From Nocardioides alpinus (lineage in GTDB: Bacteria; Actinomycetota; Actinomycetes; Propionibacteriales; Nocardioidaceae), in contig NZ_FOKC01000001.1 of NCBI RefSeq assembly GCF_900112035.1, forward strand, positions 930,001 to 994,000: a DNA stretch of 64,000 nucleotides, read 5' to 3'. The position numbers were made by a program, and so were the translations under genes. Of this stretch, positions 25,567-34,093 are shown piece after piece. The notes under the pieces were generated by a model. The model had not been told where the DNA came from and made no database searches. It saw only the letters and a program-made list of their open reading frames with translations. Each line of letters begins with the position of its first letter. The first letter of the stretch is position 1.

Positions 25567-26667
25567 ATGAGGACCCGTACGACGATCGCGCTGGCGCTGC
25601 TGCTCACCCTGGCCGGCTGCGGCGGGTCCGACGAGCCCACCCCGGGCCCCGGCGCAGGCGAGGCGTCGAGCAGCACGGGCGCGCCGACGCGCGACGCCCC
25701 CACCGGCGGCACCATCGACGCACCCACGGTCGCCGAGCCCACGTCCGCCCTGCTGGAGTGGACGGACTCCGGCCTCGACGCCGGCACCCGCTACGTCAAG
25801 GGACCCGAGTGGGAGGCCGTGGCCAGGGACGCCGGCAGCGTGGACCTCACCCGCGACGGCACCCAGGTCGGCATCGGCGCCGGCGCCGGCCGCACCATCT
25901 CCGAGGTCCTGATGAGCACCGACTGGAGTGTCGTCGTCAAGCAGGACAAGGCCGAGACCGCGCCCAGCGAGGTCACGGTCGTCGACCTCGCCACGGGTGA
26001 GGAGCGGCCGCTCGCCGGTCCGGCACCGGCGAGCGGCGGATCGTGGGCGCTCACGGGCGGCGACCTCTACTACCCGACGTACGGCGACGACGACGCCTAC
26101 TGCCTGGCCACCTCCGCCCTGGCGGACAGCAACGGTGAGGACGGCTGGTGCGCCCCAGCTCGTTCGGGCTTCTCCGGGCTCACTGCCAGCGAGCACGGCG
26201 TCGCGATGATGACCTTCGACGACGCCCGCCCGGTGGCGTGCCGCACCGTCACCCTCCTCGACGGCAGCGGCCTTCCCCAGCCGGTCGAGGGACCCGCCGA
26301 CTGCACGGCCTGGGACGTCGCGGCCACCGCTGACGGGTCTCTCTGGTCAGAGGTGCCCGCGCCGCGACGCCAGGAGGAGGCGCACTTCTTCGCGTCGGGC
26401 GGCGGCACCTTCTTCGACCTCGGCCCCGGCACCACGGGCACCGCTCTCCCCTGCGGCGACTCCGTCTTCTTCGTCCGCGACCCGCAGGGCGACGACGAGC
26501 CGGCGCAGCTGATGCGCTGGACCCCGGACCACACCCTCGAGATCGCCTACGAGTCCGCGTCCGTCGGCAACGCCTTCCTCGGCGAGCCCGCGTGCGGAGG
26601 AGGCGTACTGACGCTCTCGTCCTTCGGCGAGCGGGGCGACGAGCTCGTCTGGGCACCTGTCGGCTGA
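25567..26667 (+). CDS. Secreted lipoprotein, probable beta-propeller-like
   Basis: 366 residues from ATG 25567, one base after the peptidase stop, so probably translationally coupled. Signal peptide with lipobox LTLAGC (Cys 18), then a Pro/Gly/Thr-rich linker to ~60. The body has repeated Trp/Asp-containing beta units (WALTGGDLYYPTYGDDDAY, LFVRDPQG-like) and paired cysteines (for example DDAYCLATS and GWCAPA). No family is recognised. Co-occurrence with two peptidases suggests an extracellular partner or inhibitor, which is only inference. Confidence 0.7.
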   Translation: MRTRTTIALALLLTLAGCGGSDEPTPGPGAGEASSSTGAPTRDAPTGGTIDAPTVAEPTSALLEWTDSGLDAGTRYVKGPEWEAVARDAGSVDLTRDGTQVGIGAGAGRTISEVLMSTDWSVVVKQDKAETAPSEVTVVDLATGEERPLAGPAPASGGSWALTGGDLYYPTYGDDDAYCLATSALADSNGEDGWCAPARSGFSGLTASEHGVAMMTFDDARPVACRTVTLLDGSGLPQPVEGPADCTAWDVAATADGSLWSEVPAPRRQEEAHFFASGGGTFFDLGPGTTGTALPCGDSVFFVRDPQGDDEPAQLMRWTPDHTLEIAYESASVGNAFLGEPACGGGVLTLSSFGERGDELVWAPVG

Positions 26668-26749
26668 TCGCCTTCAGCGCCTCTTAAGCCCTTCGCCACA
26701 GGCTCCTCCCGATCGTCGTCACAGCGGCGACGGTGAGAGGAGAACCGCC

Positions 26750-27583
26750 ATGTCTGTCCTGAGATCCGGCCGTGCGCGCGCCGCCGCCGTGGCCGCTGCG
26801 CTGCTCGCCCTGCTGGCGCCGACGGCTGCCCATGCCATCACCAACGGGAAGCCGACCACGGAGTACGACAACGTCGGCTCCTTCGTCGTCGAGGTGGAGC
26901 CCGCGGGTGGCGAGCCCTACCTGGTGCAGCTGTGCACCGGCACGATGGTCTCCGACCGTGTGGTCCTCACCGCGAGCCACTGCATGGACCGTGGCGCCTA
27001 CGCCGACGACTGGGGAACCGTCTGGTTCACCCTCGAGCAGCGCATCAGCGACGGCGAGAGCTGGGAGCTGGACACGGACCTCGACCTGCTGACCGGCACG
27101 CCGGTGCCCGACCCCCGCTACACCGGCACGTCGCACTACGCCTACGACGTCGGCGCGTTCGTGCTCGACGCACCGGTGGCCGTCACCCCGGCGGTGCTCG
27201 CCGAGGTCGGCCACCTCGACGAGAGGTCGCTGCGCGGCTCGACCTTCACGACGGTGGGCTACGGCATCAGGCGCGACGACAAGAAGAAGTCGACGCAGGC
27301 CTTCCTGCCGCCGTGGCAGCGGATGGTCGCCACCCAGCCGCTCGTCAACGTGACGCCGGGCTACGCCACCTTCTCGATGAACCTCGCCCGGGGCCACGGC
27401 GGCACCTGCTACGGCGACTCGGGCGGTCCGCACTTCAATGCCGCCGGCGAGGTCGTGGCGGTCACGACGACAGGTGACATCCCGTGCAAGGCGAGCGACC
27501 AGGCGACGCGGGCGGACACCCAGGTCGCCCACGACTTCATCGGGGACGTCATCGAGCACCCCGACGCGTACGCCGGCGAGTAG
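26750..27583 (+). CDS. Secreted trypsin-like (S1) serine protease
   Basis: 277 residues from ATG 26750 with GAGAGGAG upstream. Sec signal to AAHA (about 29), followed directly by ITNGKPTTEY, close to the mature N-terminus of chymotrypsin-fold enzymes. The triad is complete: LTASHCMD (His), YDVGAFVLD (Asp) and GGTCYGDSGGPHF (Ser with oxyanion residues). Two cysteine pairs can form (SHC and GTC among them). There is no pro-domain beyond the signal, unlike alpha-lytic proteases. It stands third in a run of extracellular protein genes. Confidence 0.9.
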   Translation: MSVLRSGRARAAAVAAALLALLAPTAAHAITNGKPTTEYDNVGSFVVEVEPAGGEPYLVQLCTGTMVSDRVVLTASHCMDRGAYADDWGTVWFTLEQRISDGESWELDTDLDLLTGTPVPDPRYTGTSHYAYDVGAFVLDAPVAVTPAVLAEVGHLDERSLRGSTFTTVGYGIRRDDKKKSTQAFLPPWQRMVATQPLVNVTPGYATFSMNLARGHGGTCYGDSGGPHFNAAGEVVAVTTTGDIPCKASDQATRADTQVAHDFIGDVIEHPDAYAGE

Positions 27584-27700
27584 GGCCCGCGGGGGTCTAG
27601 CCCGGCAGTCGATCCGTGGGGGATCGGCTGTCGGGCAGGACCGCGACGACCTACGATCGCGGGCACGAGCCAGGCGCCCGACCGGCTCGGCCGGGGGTGC

Positions 27701-30700
27701 GTGGTGGGGACCATCGCCGACCTCGACGAGCCCACCATCCGGCTCCTCGGGCCTGTCGAGGTCGACGGCGGGTACGACGTCACCCTGGCGCCGCGCGAGC
27801 GAGCACTGCTCGCCAGGCTGGCGATCGACACCGGGCGGACCGTCACCGTCGACCGGCTCGTCGACGACCTCTGGGGCGACCACCCACCGGCCAGCGCCCG
27901 CAACGCGCTCCAGGTCTACGTCTCCCACCTGCGGTCCCGCCTCGGCCGCGAGTCGATCTCCTCGCGGGGCGGGGGCTACCGCCTCGAGCTCGGCCCGGAC
28001 CGCATCGACTCCCTGGCCTTCGAGCGGCTCGTCGCGGTGGGCATGGGGCTCGCCACCAGCGGGCGGGCCGCCGAGGCGACGCACTCCCTGGACACCGCGA
28101 CGGGGCTGTGGCGGGGGGAACCGTTGGCCGACCTCGCCGGCTACCCGTTCGCCCGGGTCGAGGCGGCCCGTCTCGACGAGCTCCGCGCCACCGGGCTGGA
28201 GCACCTCGCCGAGGTGCTCCTCGCGGTCGACGACCTCGACCGGCTCGAGGAGCTCACCCCGCAGGTCCGTGAGTTCCCCTTCCGCGAACGACTGAGGGCG
28301 GCGGTGATGACAGGCCTCTACCGACAGGGTCGTGCCGTCGACGCGCTCGCGCTCTACGCCGAGGTGGTCGACCAGCTGCGCGAGGAGCTCGGCCTCGAGC
28401 CCGGACCGACCCTCAAGGCTCTGCAGCGGGCGATCCTCACCGACGACCCGGCCCTCACCGCGTCCCTCCCCTCCGGCGAGCTGACGCTCGTCGCGACGGT
28501 GCTCGACGCCTCTGCGGCGCTCGAGGGACAGCTCGCCGACGCCTACGGCGACGCCCTGCTCACGCACCGCGACCTGCTGCGCTCGGCGTTCGCCGCGTGC
28601 TCCGGGCTGACCTTCCCCACGGACGGCGAACGCCTGCTCGCGGCGTTCCCGACCGCCCTCGATGCCCTCCGCGCCGCCGCTTCCGGGCACCGCGCCCTCG
28701 CCGGACACCCCTTCCCCCACGGCGTGCGCGTGCAGGTGCGGATGGGCGTCCACACCGGCACACCCCGCGTGGTGGAGCAGCACTACGTCGGCGGGGAGGT
28801 GCACCGCGTCCTGCAGGTGGCCCTCGCCGCGTCGGGCGGCCAGACCCTCGCCACCGGGACCACCGCACGGCTCCTGGGCGACGACGTGCTCGCTGCCGAC
28901 GGGTTGCGCGTGACCGACCTCGGTCGGCACCGCCTGCCCGACGCCGCGCAGCCCGAGCACCTGCACCAGGTGTCGGAGACCGACGAGGAGTTCCCCCCGC
29001 CCCGCTCGCTCGGTGGCCGCAGCAGCCTGCCGCGCCCGGTCGTACGCCTGGTGGGTCGCGACCAAGCACTCGCTGCGCTGGTCGAGGAGTCCGGGCGCCC
29101 GGGTTCGGGCCTGACGACGCTCGTCGGCCCGGGCGGTGCCGGGAAGACCCGGCTGGCGATCGAGGTGGCCGACCGGGTGGGCAGGACGGTGGCCGGCGGT
29201 GTCTACTTCGTGGCGCTCGAGACGGCCGGCACCCTCGAGGACGCGTGGGGGGCCGTGGCAGCAGCGCTCGACCTGGCGATCGACACCCCCGCACCGGACG
29301 CCGTCCTGGCCCAGCTGGCCGAGCGCCGGACCCTCCTCGTGCTGGACAACGTCGAGCAGCTCGACGAGGTCGCGACGGCGATCGAGGACCTGCTCGGCGT
29401 CGACGGGGAGGTGCGCCTCCTCGCCACGTCCCGCCGCCCCACCGGCGTCCGGGGCGAGCGGTTGCTCCGGCTCGACCCGATCACCGACGGCCGGGACGCG
29501 TCCCTCCTCTTCGCCTCGTACGCCGAGCTGGCGCGACCCGGCTTCGTCCTGGACGACGACAACCGCGAGGCCGTCGCGCGGATCTGCCGACGCGTCGACG
29601 GCCTGCCGCTGGGCATCGAGCTCGCTGCCGCCCGGGTGCGGCAGCTCCTGCCCCGGACTCTGGCCGACATCCTGGACTCAGGTCACGACCTCGTGGTCGG
29701 CGGACCCTCGCGCCCCGACCGGCAGCGCGACCTGCACGCCCTGACCGACTGGTCCTTCCGCCTCTTGGAGCCCCACCAGCAGCGCCTGCTCGAGCTGCTG
29801 GCCCTGTTCGTCGGCGGCGCGGACCTCGACACCGTCGCCCGCCTCCCTGCCACCGACGGTCGCGACCCCGTGGCCGTCGCACTCGAGCTGGCCGACGCCA
29901 GCCTGGTCCGCGTGACCGAGGACGGGGCGCCGCGGATCACGATGCTCGAGACGGTCCGGGCGTACGTCGCCGGCAACCTCGCCGCCTCCGGCCGGAGCGA
30001 CAGCGCCCGCGACCTGCACCTCGCCGCCCACGTCGACCTGGCGCGGCGGCTGCACCCGCGGGTGGCGAGCCGCCGCCGCGCCACCGAGGTGCTGCTCCGC
30101 GAGCGCAGCAACGTCGAGGCGGCCCTCGACCGGGCGCTCGGCTCCGGGCAGGAGGCCGCGGCCGCCGAGATCATCAGCGACCTCGGTGAGGCGTGGCACC
30201 AGCTGGGCCCGCGCGCCTTCGGCTACATCGAGCGCACCGCGGCGCGCTGCCCCAGCGACTCACACGTCCGGGGATGGCTGACCTACTGGGACTACCGCCG
30301 CCGCTGGGACACCGAGGTCGACGACCGGTTGCTCCTCGACCTGCTCCTGGATGCCGAGGCCCGGCTGCGCGCCGCGGGTGACATCGAACCGCTCGCCGCC
30401 CTCCTCGCCTACGGCGGCAACCTCGGCGTCGACGTCGGGCTGGGCGTCGACTGGGGCGTCGACCGCGCACGCGAGGCCGTCGGTCTCGCGGAAGGCCTCG
30501 GCGACGACTGGCTGATCGGCCTCACCGCCACCGCCCTGGTGCGCGAGCTCAGTGAGGCCGGCCGCACCGGCGAGGCGCGCACCCCGCTCGAGCTGGGCAG
30601 GTCCGCAGCCTCCCGCCTCGGCGACGTGGCCCGTCTCGACGCGCTCACGATGAACGAGGCCGAGCTCCTCGCCCAGGAGGGACGGCACAGCGAGGCGTGG

Positions 30701-31015
30701 GCGCTCGCGGCCCCGGCCGCGGTCGGGCTCGTCTCGAGCCGGTCGGAGGGCATGTTCTGGAGTGCGGCCCACCTGCTCGCCCGCCTCGCGGCGCACGATC
30801 GACCGGCAGCAGCGGCGTCCTTGATGGGAGTCGGCCTCGGGGCGCTGGACCGGATGGGCAGCACACCCAGCTCGCACGACCTCGAGCACTTCCGCGACCG
30901 GGTGCGGCCCGCCCTCGACCTGCTCGGCGCCGAACGCTTCGACAGCCTGGTGGCGGAGGGGCGCTCCTGGTCGCGCGAGACCGCGGTGGCGCGGGTGCTG
31001 GACCTGCTCGGCTAA
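27701..31015 (+). CDS. Large AfsR/SARP-type regulator with BTAD, cyclase-like and NB-ARC ATPase domains
   Basis: 1,104 residues from GTG 27701 (a second GTG follows at once). Domains in order: an OmpR-like winged helix (LLGPVEVDGGYDV to LGRESISSRGGGYRL, ~10-90), a BTAD domain (~95-245, ending ELGLEPGPTLKALQRAIL), a segment resembling class III nucleotide cyclases (ELTLVATVLDASA, FPTDGERLLAAFPTA, VRVQVRMGVHTGTPRVVE, ~260-400), an NB-ARC ATPase (VGPGGAGKTRLA about 474-485; LLVLDNVEQ about 545), and a helical TPR-like C-terminus. The cyclase-like part probably lacks full metal-binding aspartates, so it may be a fold remnant. AfsR-type proteins activate secondary metabolism or development genes. 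No biosynthetic cluster adjoins it. Confidence 0.85.
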   Translation: MVGTIADLDEPTIRLLGPVEVDGGYDVTLAPRERALLARLAIDTGRTVTVDRLVDDLWGDHPPASARNALQVYVSHLRSRLGRESISSRGGGYRLELGPDRIDSLAFERLVAVGMGLATSGRAAEATHSLDTATGLWRGEPLADLAGYPFARVEAARLDELRATGLEHLAEVLLAVDDLDRLEELTPQVREFPFRERLRAAVMTGLYRQGRAVDALALYAEVVDQLREELGLEPGPTLKALQRAILTDDPALTASLPSGELTLVATVLDASAALEGQLADAYGDALLTHRDLLRSAFAACSGLTFPTDGERLLAAFPTALDALRAAASGHRALAGHPFPHGVRVQVRMGVHTGTPRVVEQHYVGGEVHRVLQVALAASGGQTLATGTTARLLGDDVLAADGLRVTDLGRHRLPDAAQPEHLHQVSETDEEFPPPRSLGGRSSLPRPVVRLVGRDQALAALVEESGRPGSGLTTLVGPGGAGKTRLAIEVADRVGRTVAGGVYFVALETAGTLEDAWGAVAAALDLAIDTPAPDAVLAQLAERRTLLVLDNVEQLDEVATAIEDLLGVDGEVRLLATSRRPTGVRGERLLRLDPITDGRDASLLFASYAELARPGFVLDDDNREAVARICRRVDGLPLGIELAAARVRQLLPRTLADILDSGHDLVVGGPSRPDRQRDLHALTDWSFRLLEPHQQRLLELLALFVGGADLDTVARLPATDGRDPVAVALELADASLVRVTEDGAPRITMLETVRAYVAGNLAASGRSDSARDLHLAAHVDLARRLHPRVASRRRATEVLLRERSNVEAALDRALGSGQEAAAAEIISDLGEAWHQLGPRAFGYIERTAARCPSDSHVRGWLTYWDYRRRWDTEVDDRLLLDLLLDAEARLRAAGDIEPLAALLAYGGNLGVDVGLGVDWGVDRAREAVGLAEGLGDDWLIGLTATALVRELSEAGRTGEARTPLELGRSAASRLGDVARLDALTMNEAELLAQEGRHSEAWALAAPAAVGLVSSRSEGMFWSAAHLLARLAAHDRPAAAASLMGVGLGALDRMGSTPSSHDLEHFRDRVRPALDLLGAERFDSLVAEGRSWSRETAVARVLDLLG

Positions 31016-31026
31016 CGTCGGTCGAC

Positions 31027-31659
31027 GTGAGCTTCACCGGATTCCCCGTCGCCGCGCTGGACTTCTACGACGACCTCGAGATGGACAACACCAAGTCCTT
31101 CTGGGAGGCCAACAAGGCTGTCTGGAAGGAGTCCGTCGAGGCGCCGATGAAGGCGCTCGTCACCTCGCTCGAGCCGGACTTCGGCCCTGCCAAGGTGTTC
31201 CGCCCCTACCGCGATGTGCGCTTCGCCAAGGACAAGACGCCCTACAAGACCCACCAGGGGGCGTACGTCGGGGCGGGGCCGTCGACCGGGTGGTACGTCG
31301 AGATCTCGGCGCGCGGCACCCGCGTCGGTGGCGGCTTCTACGACGCCGACGGTCCGCGTCTCGCCGCGATCCGCGAGGCGATGGCCGACGAGAAGACCGG
31401 CAAGGCGCTCGAGCGGGTGCTGAAGCGGCTCGAGAAGGACGGCTTCGAGATCGGCGGCGACCGGCTCAAGACCTCGCCGCGCGGCTACGACGCCGACCAC
31501 CCGCGCATCCACCTGCTGCGCTGCAAGCAGCTGATCGCCAACAAGTCCTACGGCTTCGAGTCCGATGCCATCGACGCGGGGCTCGTCGACCGGGTCCGCG
31601 CCGACTGGAAGACGCTGCGACCGCTGGTCAGCTGGCTGCGCGCCGTCGAGGTCGACTGA
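31027..31659 (+). CDS. DUF2461 (TIGR02453) family protein
   Basis: 210 residues from GTG 31027, 11 nt after the regulator stop. FTGFPVAALDFYDDLEMDN and SFWEANKAVWKESV at the start, FRPYRDVRFAKDKTPYKTH in the middle and YDADHPRIHLLRCKQL near the end are the DUF2461 signatures. The family is widespread and cytoplasmic; its role is not known. Complete in length. Confidence 0.88.
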   Translation: MSFTGFPVAALDFYDDLEMDNTKSFWEANKAVWKESVEAPMKALVTSLEPDFGPAKVFRPYRDVRFAKDKTPYKTHQGAYVGAGPSTGWYVEISARGTRVGGGFYDADGPRLAAIREAMADEKTGKALERVLKRLEKDGFEIGGDRLKTSPRGYDADHPRIHLLRCKQLIANKSYGFESDAIDAGLVDRVRADWKTLRPLVSWLRAVEVD

Positions 31660-31727
31660 CCAGAGAATTTCGACGCCCGACAGCGCGCGTTCACATCCCT
31701 GACTCACGCGGGGGCGATGCTGGCGTC

Positions 31728-32264
31728 ATGGCGAAGCGACTCCTCCTCCTGCACATCGGCCCCGACCCGGTGGACGTCTCGGCGATGACCGACGGGCTGG
31801 CACTGGGCGCGATCGCCGTCCCGGACGCCGAGGCCGAGGCCTTCGCCCACGCGGGCATCGAGATCCGTCGCGCCCACAAGGCCGCCGGCCTCAAGCGCAA
31901 GCAGGTCGAGGGCGCGTGGGCCTCGGTCTGCCGGCGTGCCTACCGGACGAAGGCCGACTGCTTCGTCAGCGTGCCGGACTTCTTCGGGGCGAACCACGAG
32001 CAGGCCGCGCTCGCCCTCGACCACACCGTCGGGTTCAAGGTCGTGCTCGTGGTCACGAGCGGCTTCGACGTCGAGCCGCCCGCCCCGTGGATGTCACTGG
32101 TCAAGGACGGCCGTACGCACGTGCTTCCCTCGCACCTCTCCGACGAGCAGCTGGCCGCACAGGTGGCGAGGATCGCGCTGATCGAGGAGGAGGCGCGCCT
32201 CGACAAGCGGATCGCCAAGATCGGCAAGCTGCGCAAGCAGGTCAACAAGCGTCTGGCCGCCTGA
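31728..32264 (+). CDS. Conserved hypothetical protein, 178 residues
   Basis: Start ATG 31728; a long upstream extension is out-of-frame overlap with the DUF2461 gene. The sequence KRLLLLHIGPDPVDVSA and FKVVLVVTSGFDVEPPAPW looks like alternating alpha/beta, reminiscent of a P-loop-like fold but without a Walker A motif. The C-terminal 30 residues are a basic coiled helix (RLDKRIAKIGKLRKQVNKR). No family is recognised. Convergent with the Rrf2 gene across a short repeat-bearing gap. Confidence 0.65.
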   Translation: MAKRLLLLHIGPDPVDVSAMTDGLALGAIAVPDAEAEAFAHAGIEIRRAHKAAGLKRKQVEGAWASVCRRAYRTKADCFVSVPDFFGANHEQAALALDHTVGFKVVLVVTSGFDVEPPAPWMSLVKDGRTHVLPSHLSDEQLAAQVARIALIEEEARLDKRIAKIGKLRKQVNKRLAA

Positions 32265-32282
32265 GCCTCCTCGCTCACCTCT

Positions 32283-32296
32283 CGCTGGTCGAGGAG
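32283..32296 (+). repeat. Intergenic copy of the CGCTGGTCGAGGAG motif
   Basis: The 14-mer CGCTGGTCGAGGAG here recurs in inverse orientation at 60987-61000. Both lie between genes. It may be part of a dispersed intergenic repeat family; two copies in one window are suggestive only. Confidence 0.4.
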
Positions 32297-32321
32297 TGAG
32301 GGGCGCCGGCGACGAAGGCGC

Positions 32322-32780
32322 TCAGTGGGGCTGCCAGGCGTCCTCGTCCTCGGTGAGGGCGGCGACGCCCTGGGGGAGCGTGCCGTCGGCGAGGTCCTGG
32401 ATGCTGACCTGCTCGAAGACCAGGCGCAGTGAGCTGCGCGCGGCGATCCAGACGTGCTGGAGGACCTTCGCCGAGTCGTCGTACTCGACCGACTCGGGGC
32501 GCAGGCCGTAGACCGAGACCAGCGGGCCGTCGACGGCGCGGATCACGTCGGCGACGGTGACCGTCTCCGGCTTGCGCGCGAAGCGCCAGCCGCCCGACTG
32601 GCCGCGCTGCGACACCACGATGTCGGCGCGCCGCAGGTCGGCGAGGATGGCCTGGAGGAAGCCGTGCGGGATCCCCTGGGCCTTGCCGAGCTGCTCGGCA
32701 CTCACGGCGGTGCCGTCGGTGCGCACCGCGATCTCGATCAGGGCCCGCAGGGCGTAGTCGGCTTTGGCGGAGACGCGCAT
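32322..32780 (-). CDS. Rrf2-family transcriptional regulator without Fe-S cysteines
   Basis: 152 residues from ATG 32778-32780. The Rrf2 pattern is clear: MRVSAKADYALRALIEIA, AEQLGKAQGIPHGFLQAIL, DIVVSQRGQSGGWRFAR and VTVADVIRAVDGPL. The region that in IscR/NsrR carries three cysteines has none, so this member is not an Fe-S sensor and is nearer to CymR-like or unliganded types. It is next to a TSUP transporter on the same strand, and both upstream regions share GTTTGTCAG, which suggests it controls itself and that transporter, perhaps in sulfur metabolism. Confidence 0.88.
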   Translation of the reverse strand: MRVSAKADYALRALIEIAVRTDGTAVSAEQLGKAQGIPHGFLQAILADLRRADIVVSQRGQSGGWRFARKPETVTVADVIRAVDGPLVSVYGLRPESVEYDDSAKVLQHVWIAARSSLRLVFEQVSIQDLADGTLPQGVAALTEDEDAWQPH

Positions 32781-32905
32781 GAGTGCAGTTTGTCAGATAT
32801 GTCGGCCAACACAGTGATGCTTGACCGCGACTGCCCCCGAACGCCGCGTACGCCGCCCCCGCCGCGCGTGGCGGGAGGGACGGCGTACGACGTGGCGCGC
32901 GTGCG

Positions 32906-33808
32906 TCAGGCGGTCGCCGACTCGAGCGTGCGCTCGTCGTCGCGGGCCGCACGCGAGATGCGCTCCTGCTTGACGGCCCAGACGATGCCGGTGATCCAGA
33001 GGACGAAGACCACCGCGGCGGTGACAGCGACGCCGATGCCGGGGACGCCGACTGCCTCGAGGAGGGTCTTGGAGTTGGTGAGGATGATCAGGCCACCTGC
33101 AGCGACGCCGAGGACGCGGGCGGCGAGGTGCTTGACCAACCAGGCAGCGATCGGCGCGGCGATGACGCCACCGGCGAGCAGTGCGCCGGCGTAGCCCCAG
33201 TTGATGTTGGCGGCGCCGAGGCCGAAGAGGAAGCCGAGCGACCCACCGACGGCGACGACGAACTCGGAGGTGTCGATCGAGCCGACGACCTTGCGGGGCT
33301 CGAGGCGACCGCTGGAGAGGAGCGACGTGGTGCCGACCGGGCCCCAGCCACCGCCACCGACCGCGTCGAGCGTGCCGGCGATCAGGCCCATCGGGGCGAG
33401 GAAGGCGGCCGACGGGCGGGCCTTGAAGGTCGGACGGGCGCCGCCGAGGCGCAGGAAGCGGTAGACGACGTAGACGCCGAGGCTCAGCAGGATGACGGCG
33501 ACGATCGGCTTGGCGACCGCGGCATCCATGTGGGAGAGCAGGGTGGCGCCGAGGAAGGCGCCGACGAAGCCGGGCAGCGCGAGGATCGAGACGGTGCGCC
33601 AGTCCACGTTGCCGAGCTTGTGGTGGGAGAAGCCCGACACCAGCGAGGTGCCGATCTCGGAGAAGTGGACCGCGGCCGAGGCAGCGGCCGGGGCCACGCC
33701 GACGGCGAGCAGGAGGGTCGAGGACGTCACGCCGTAGGCCATGCCCAGGGATCCGTCGATGAGCTGGGCGATGAGGCCCACGACACCGAGAACGATGAGA
33801 TTGCGCAT
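32906..33808 (-). CDS. TSUP/TauE-SafE family sulfite or organosulfonate exporter
   Basis: 300 residues from ATG 33806-33808, chosen because AAGGAG lies 8 nt upstream; a TTG two codons earlier is too close to that site. QLIDGSLGMAYGVTSSTLLL and SAAVHFSEIGTSLVSGFSHH in the first repeat and VGGGGWGPVGTTSLLSSGR in the second are TSUP hallmarks. Eight to nine hydrophobic segments. TSUP proteins carry sulfite, sulfoacetate or related anions. An upstream Rrf2-type regulator is divergent-spaced on the same strand downstream of it. Confidence 0.88.
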   Translation of the reverse strand: MRNLIVLGVVGLIAQLIDGSLGMAYGVTSSTLLLAVGVAPAAASAAVHFSEIGTSLVSGFSHHKLGNVDWRTVSILALPGFVGAFLGATLLSHMDAAVAKPIVAVILLSLGVYVVYRFLRLGGARPTFKARPSAAFLAPMGLIAGTLDAVGGGGWGPVGTTSLLSSGRLEPRKVVGSIDTSEFVVAVGGSLGFLFGLGAANINWGYAGALLAGGVIAAPIAAWLVKHLAARVLGVAAGGLIILTNSKTLLEAVGVPGIGVAVTAAVVFVLWITGIVWAVKQERISRAARDDERTLESATA

Positions 33809-33883
33809 GCGCAAGGCTCCTTGCGAGGTCTGGTCCGGTCAGGTCGGGTGACGTTCCCCCAGGCACTAGGTCGCGCGACTGTG

Positions 33884-33929
33884 GTTTGTCAGGTGAAAGA
33901 GTAGACATACATGTCCTGATAGACAAAAC
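33884..33929. promoter_or_regulatory. Candidate operator region between TSUP and acyl-CoA dehydrogenase genes
   Basis: GTTTGTCAG at 33884-33892 also occurs upstream of the Rrf2 gene at 32788-32796. An inverse relative (GTTTTGTCTATCAGG on the minus strand, 33915-33929) is 22 bp away, around the likely TSUP promoter. Shared by two neighbouring genes, it is a fair candidate for the Rrf2 binding site. The rest of the 285-bp gap holds no gene. Confidence 0.4.
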
Positions 33930-34093
33930 CGACATGCCGATCGGCCACGCCTTCGACCTCTCGACCTTCCACCTGTGACCCGCGACATCGGGCGTTCGTG
34001 TTGCGCGACGGCCGGTCGCGAGGCATCATTAAGTTACTGGCGAGTAGGCCGTGCCTCTCGCTCCCAGACCGCGACATGGAACAGGTGGAAGCC

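Noticed and set aside
26684..29065. 793-residue minus-strand frame over the protease and regulator genes
   Set aside because: Low-complexity Val/Gly/Arg/Asp composition and complete overlap with two well-supported genes.
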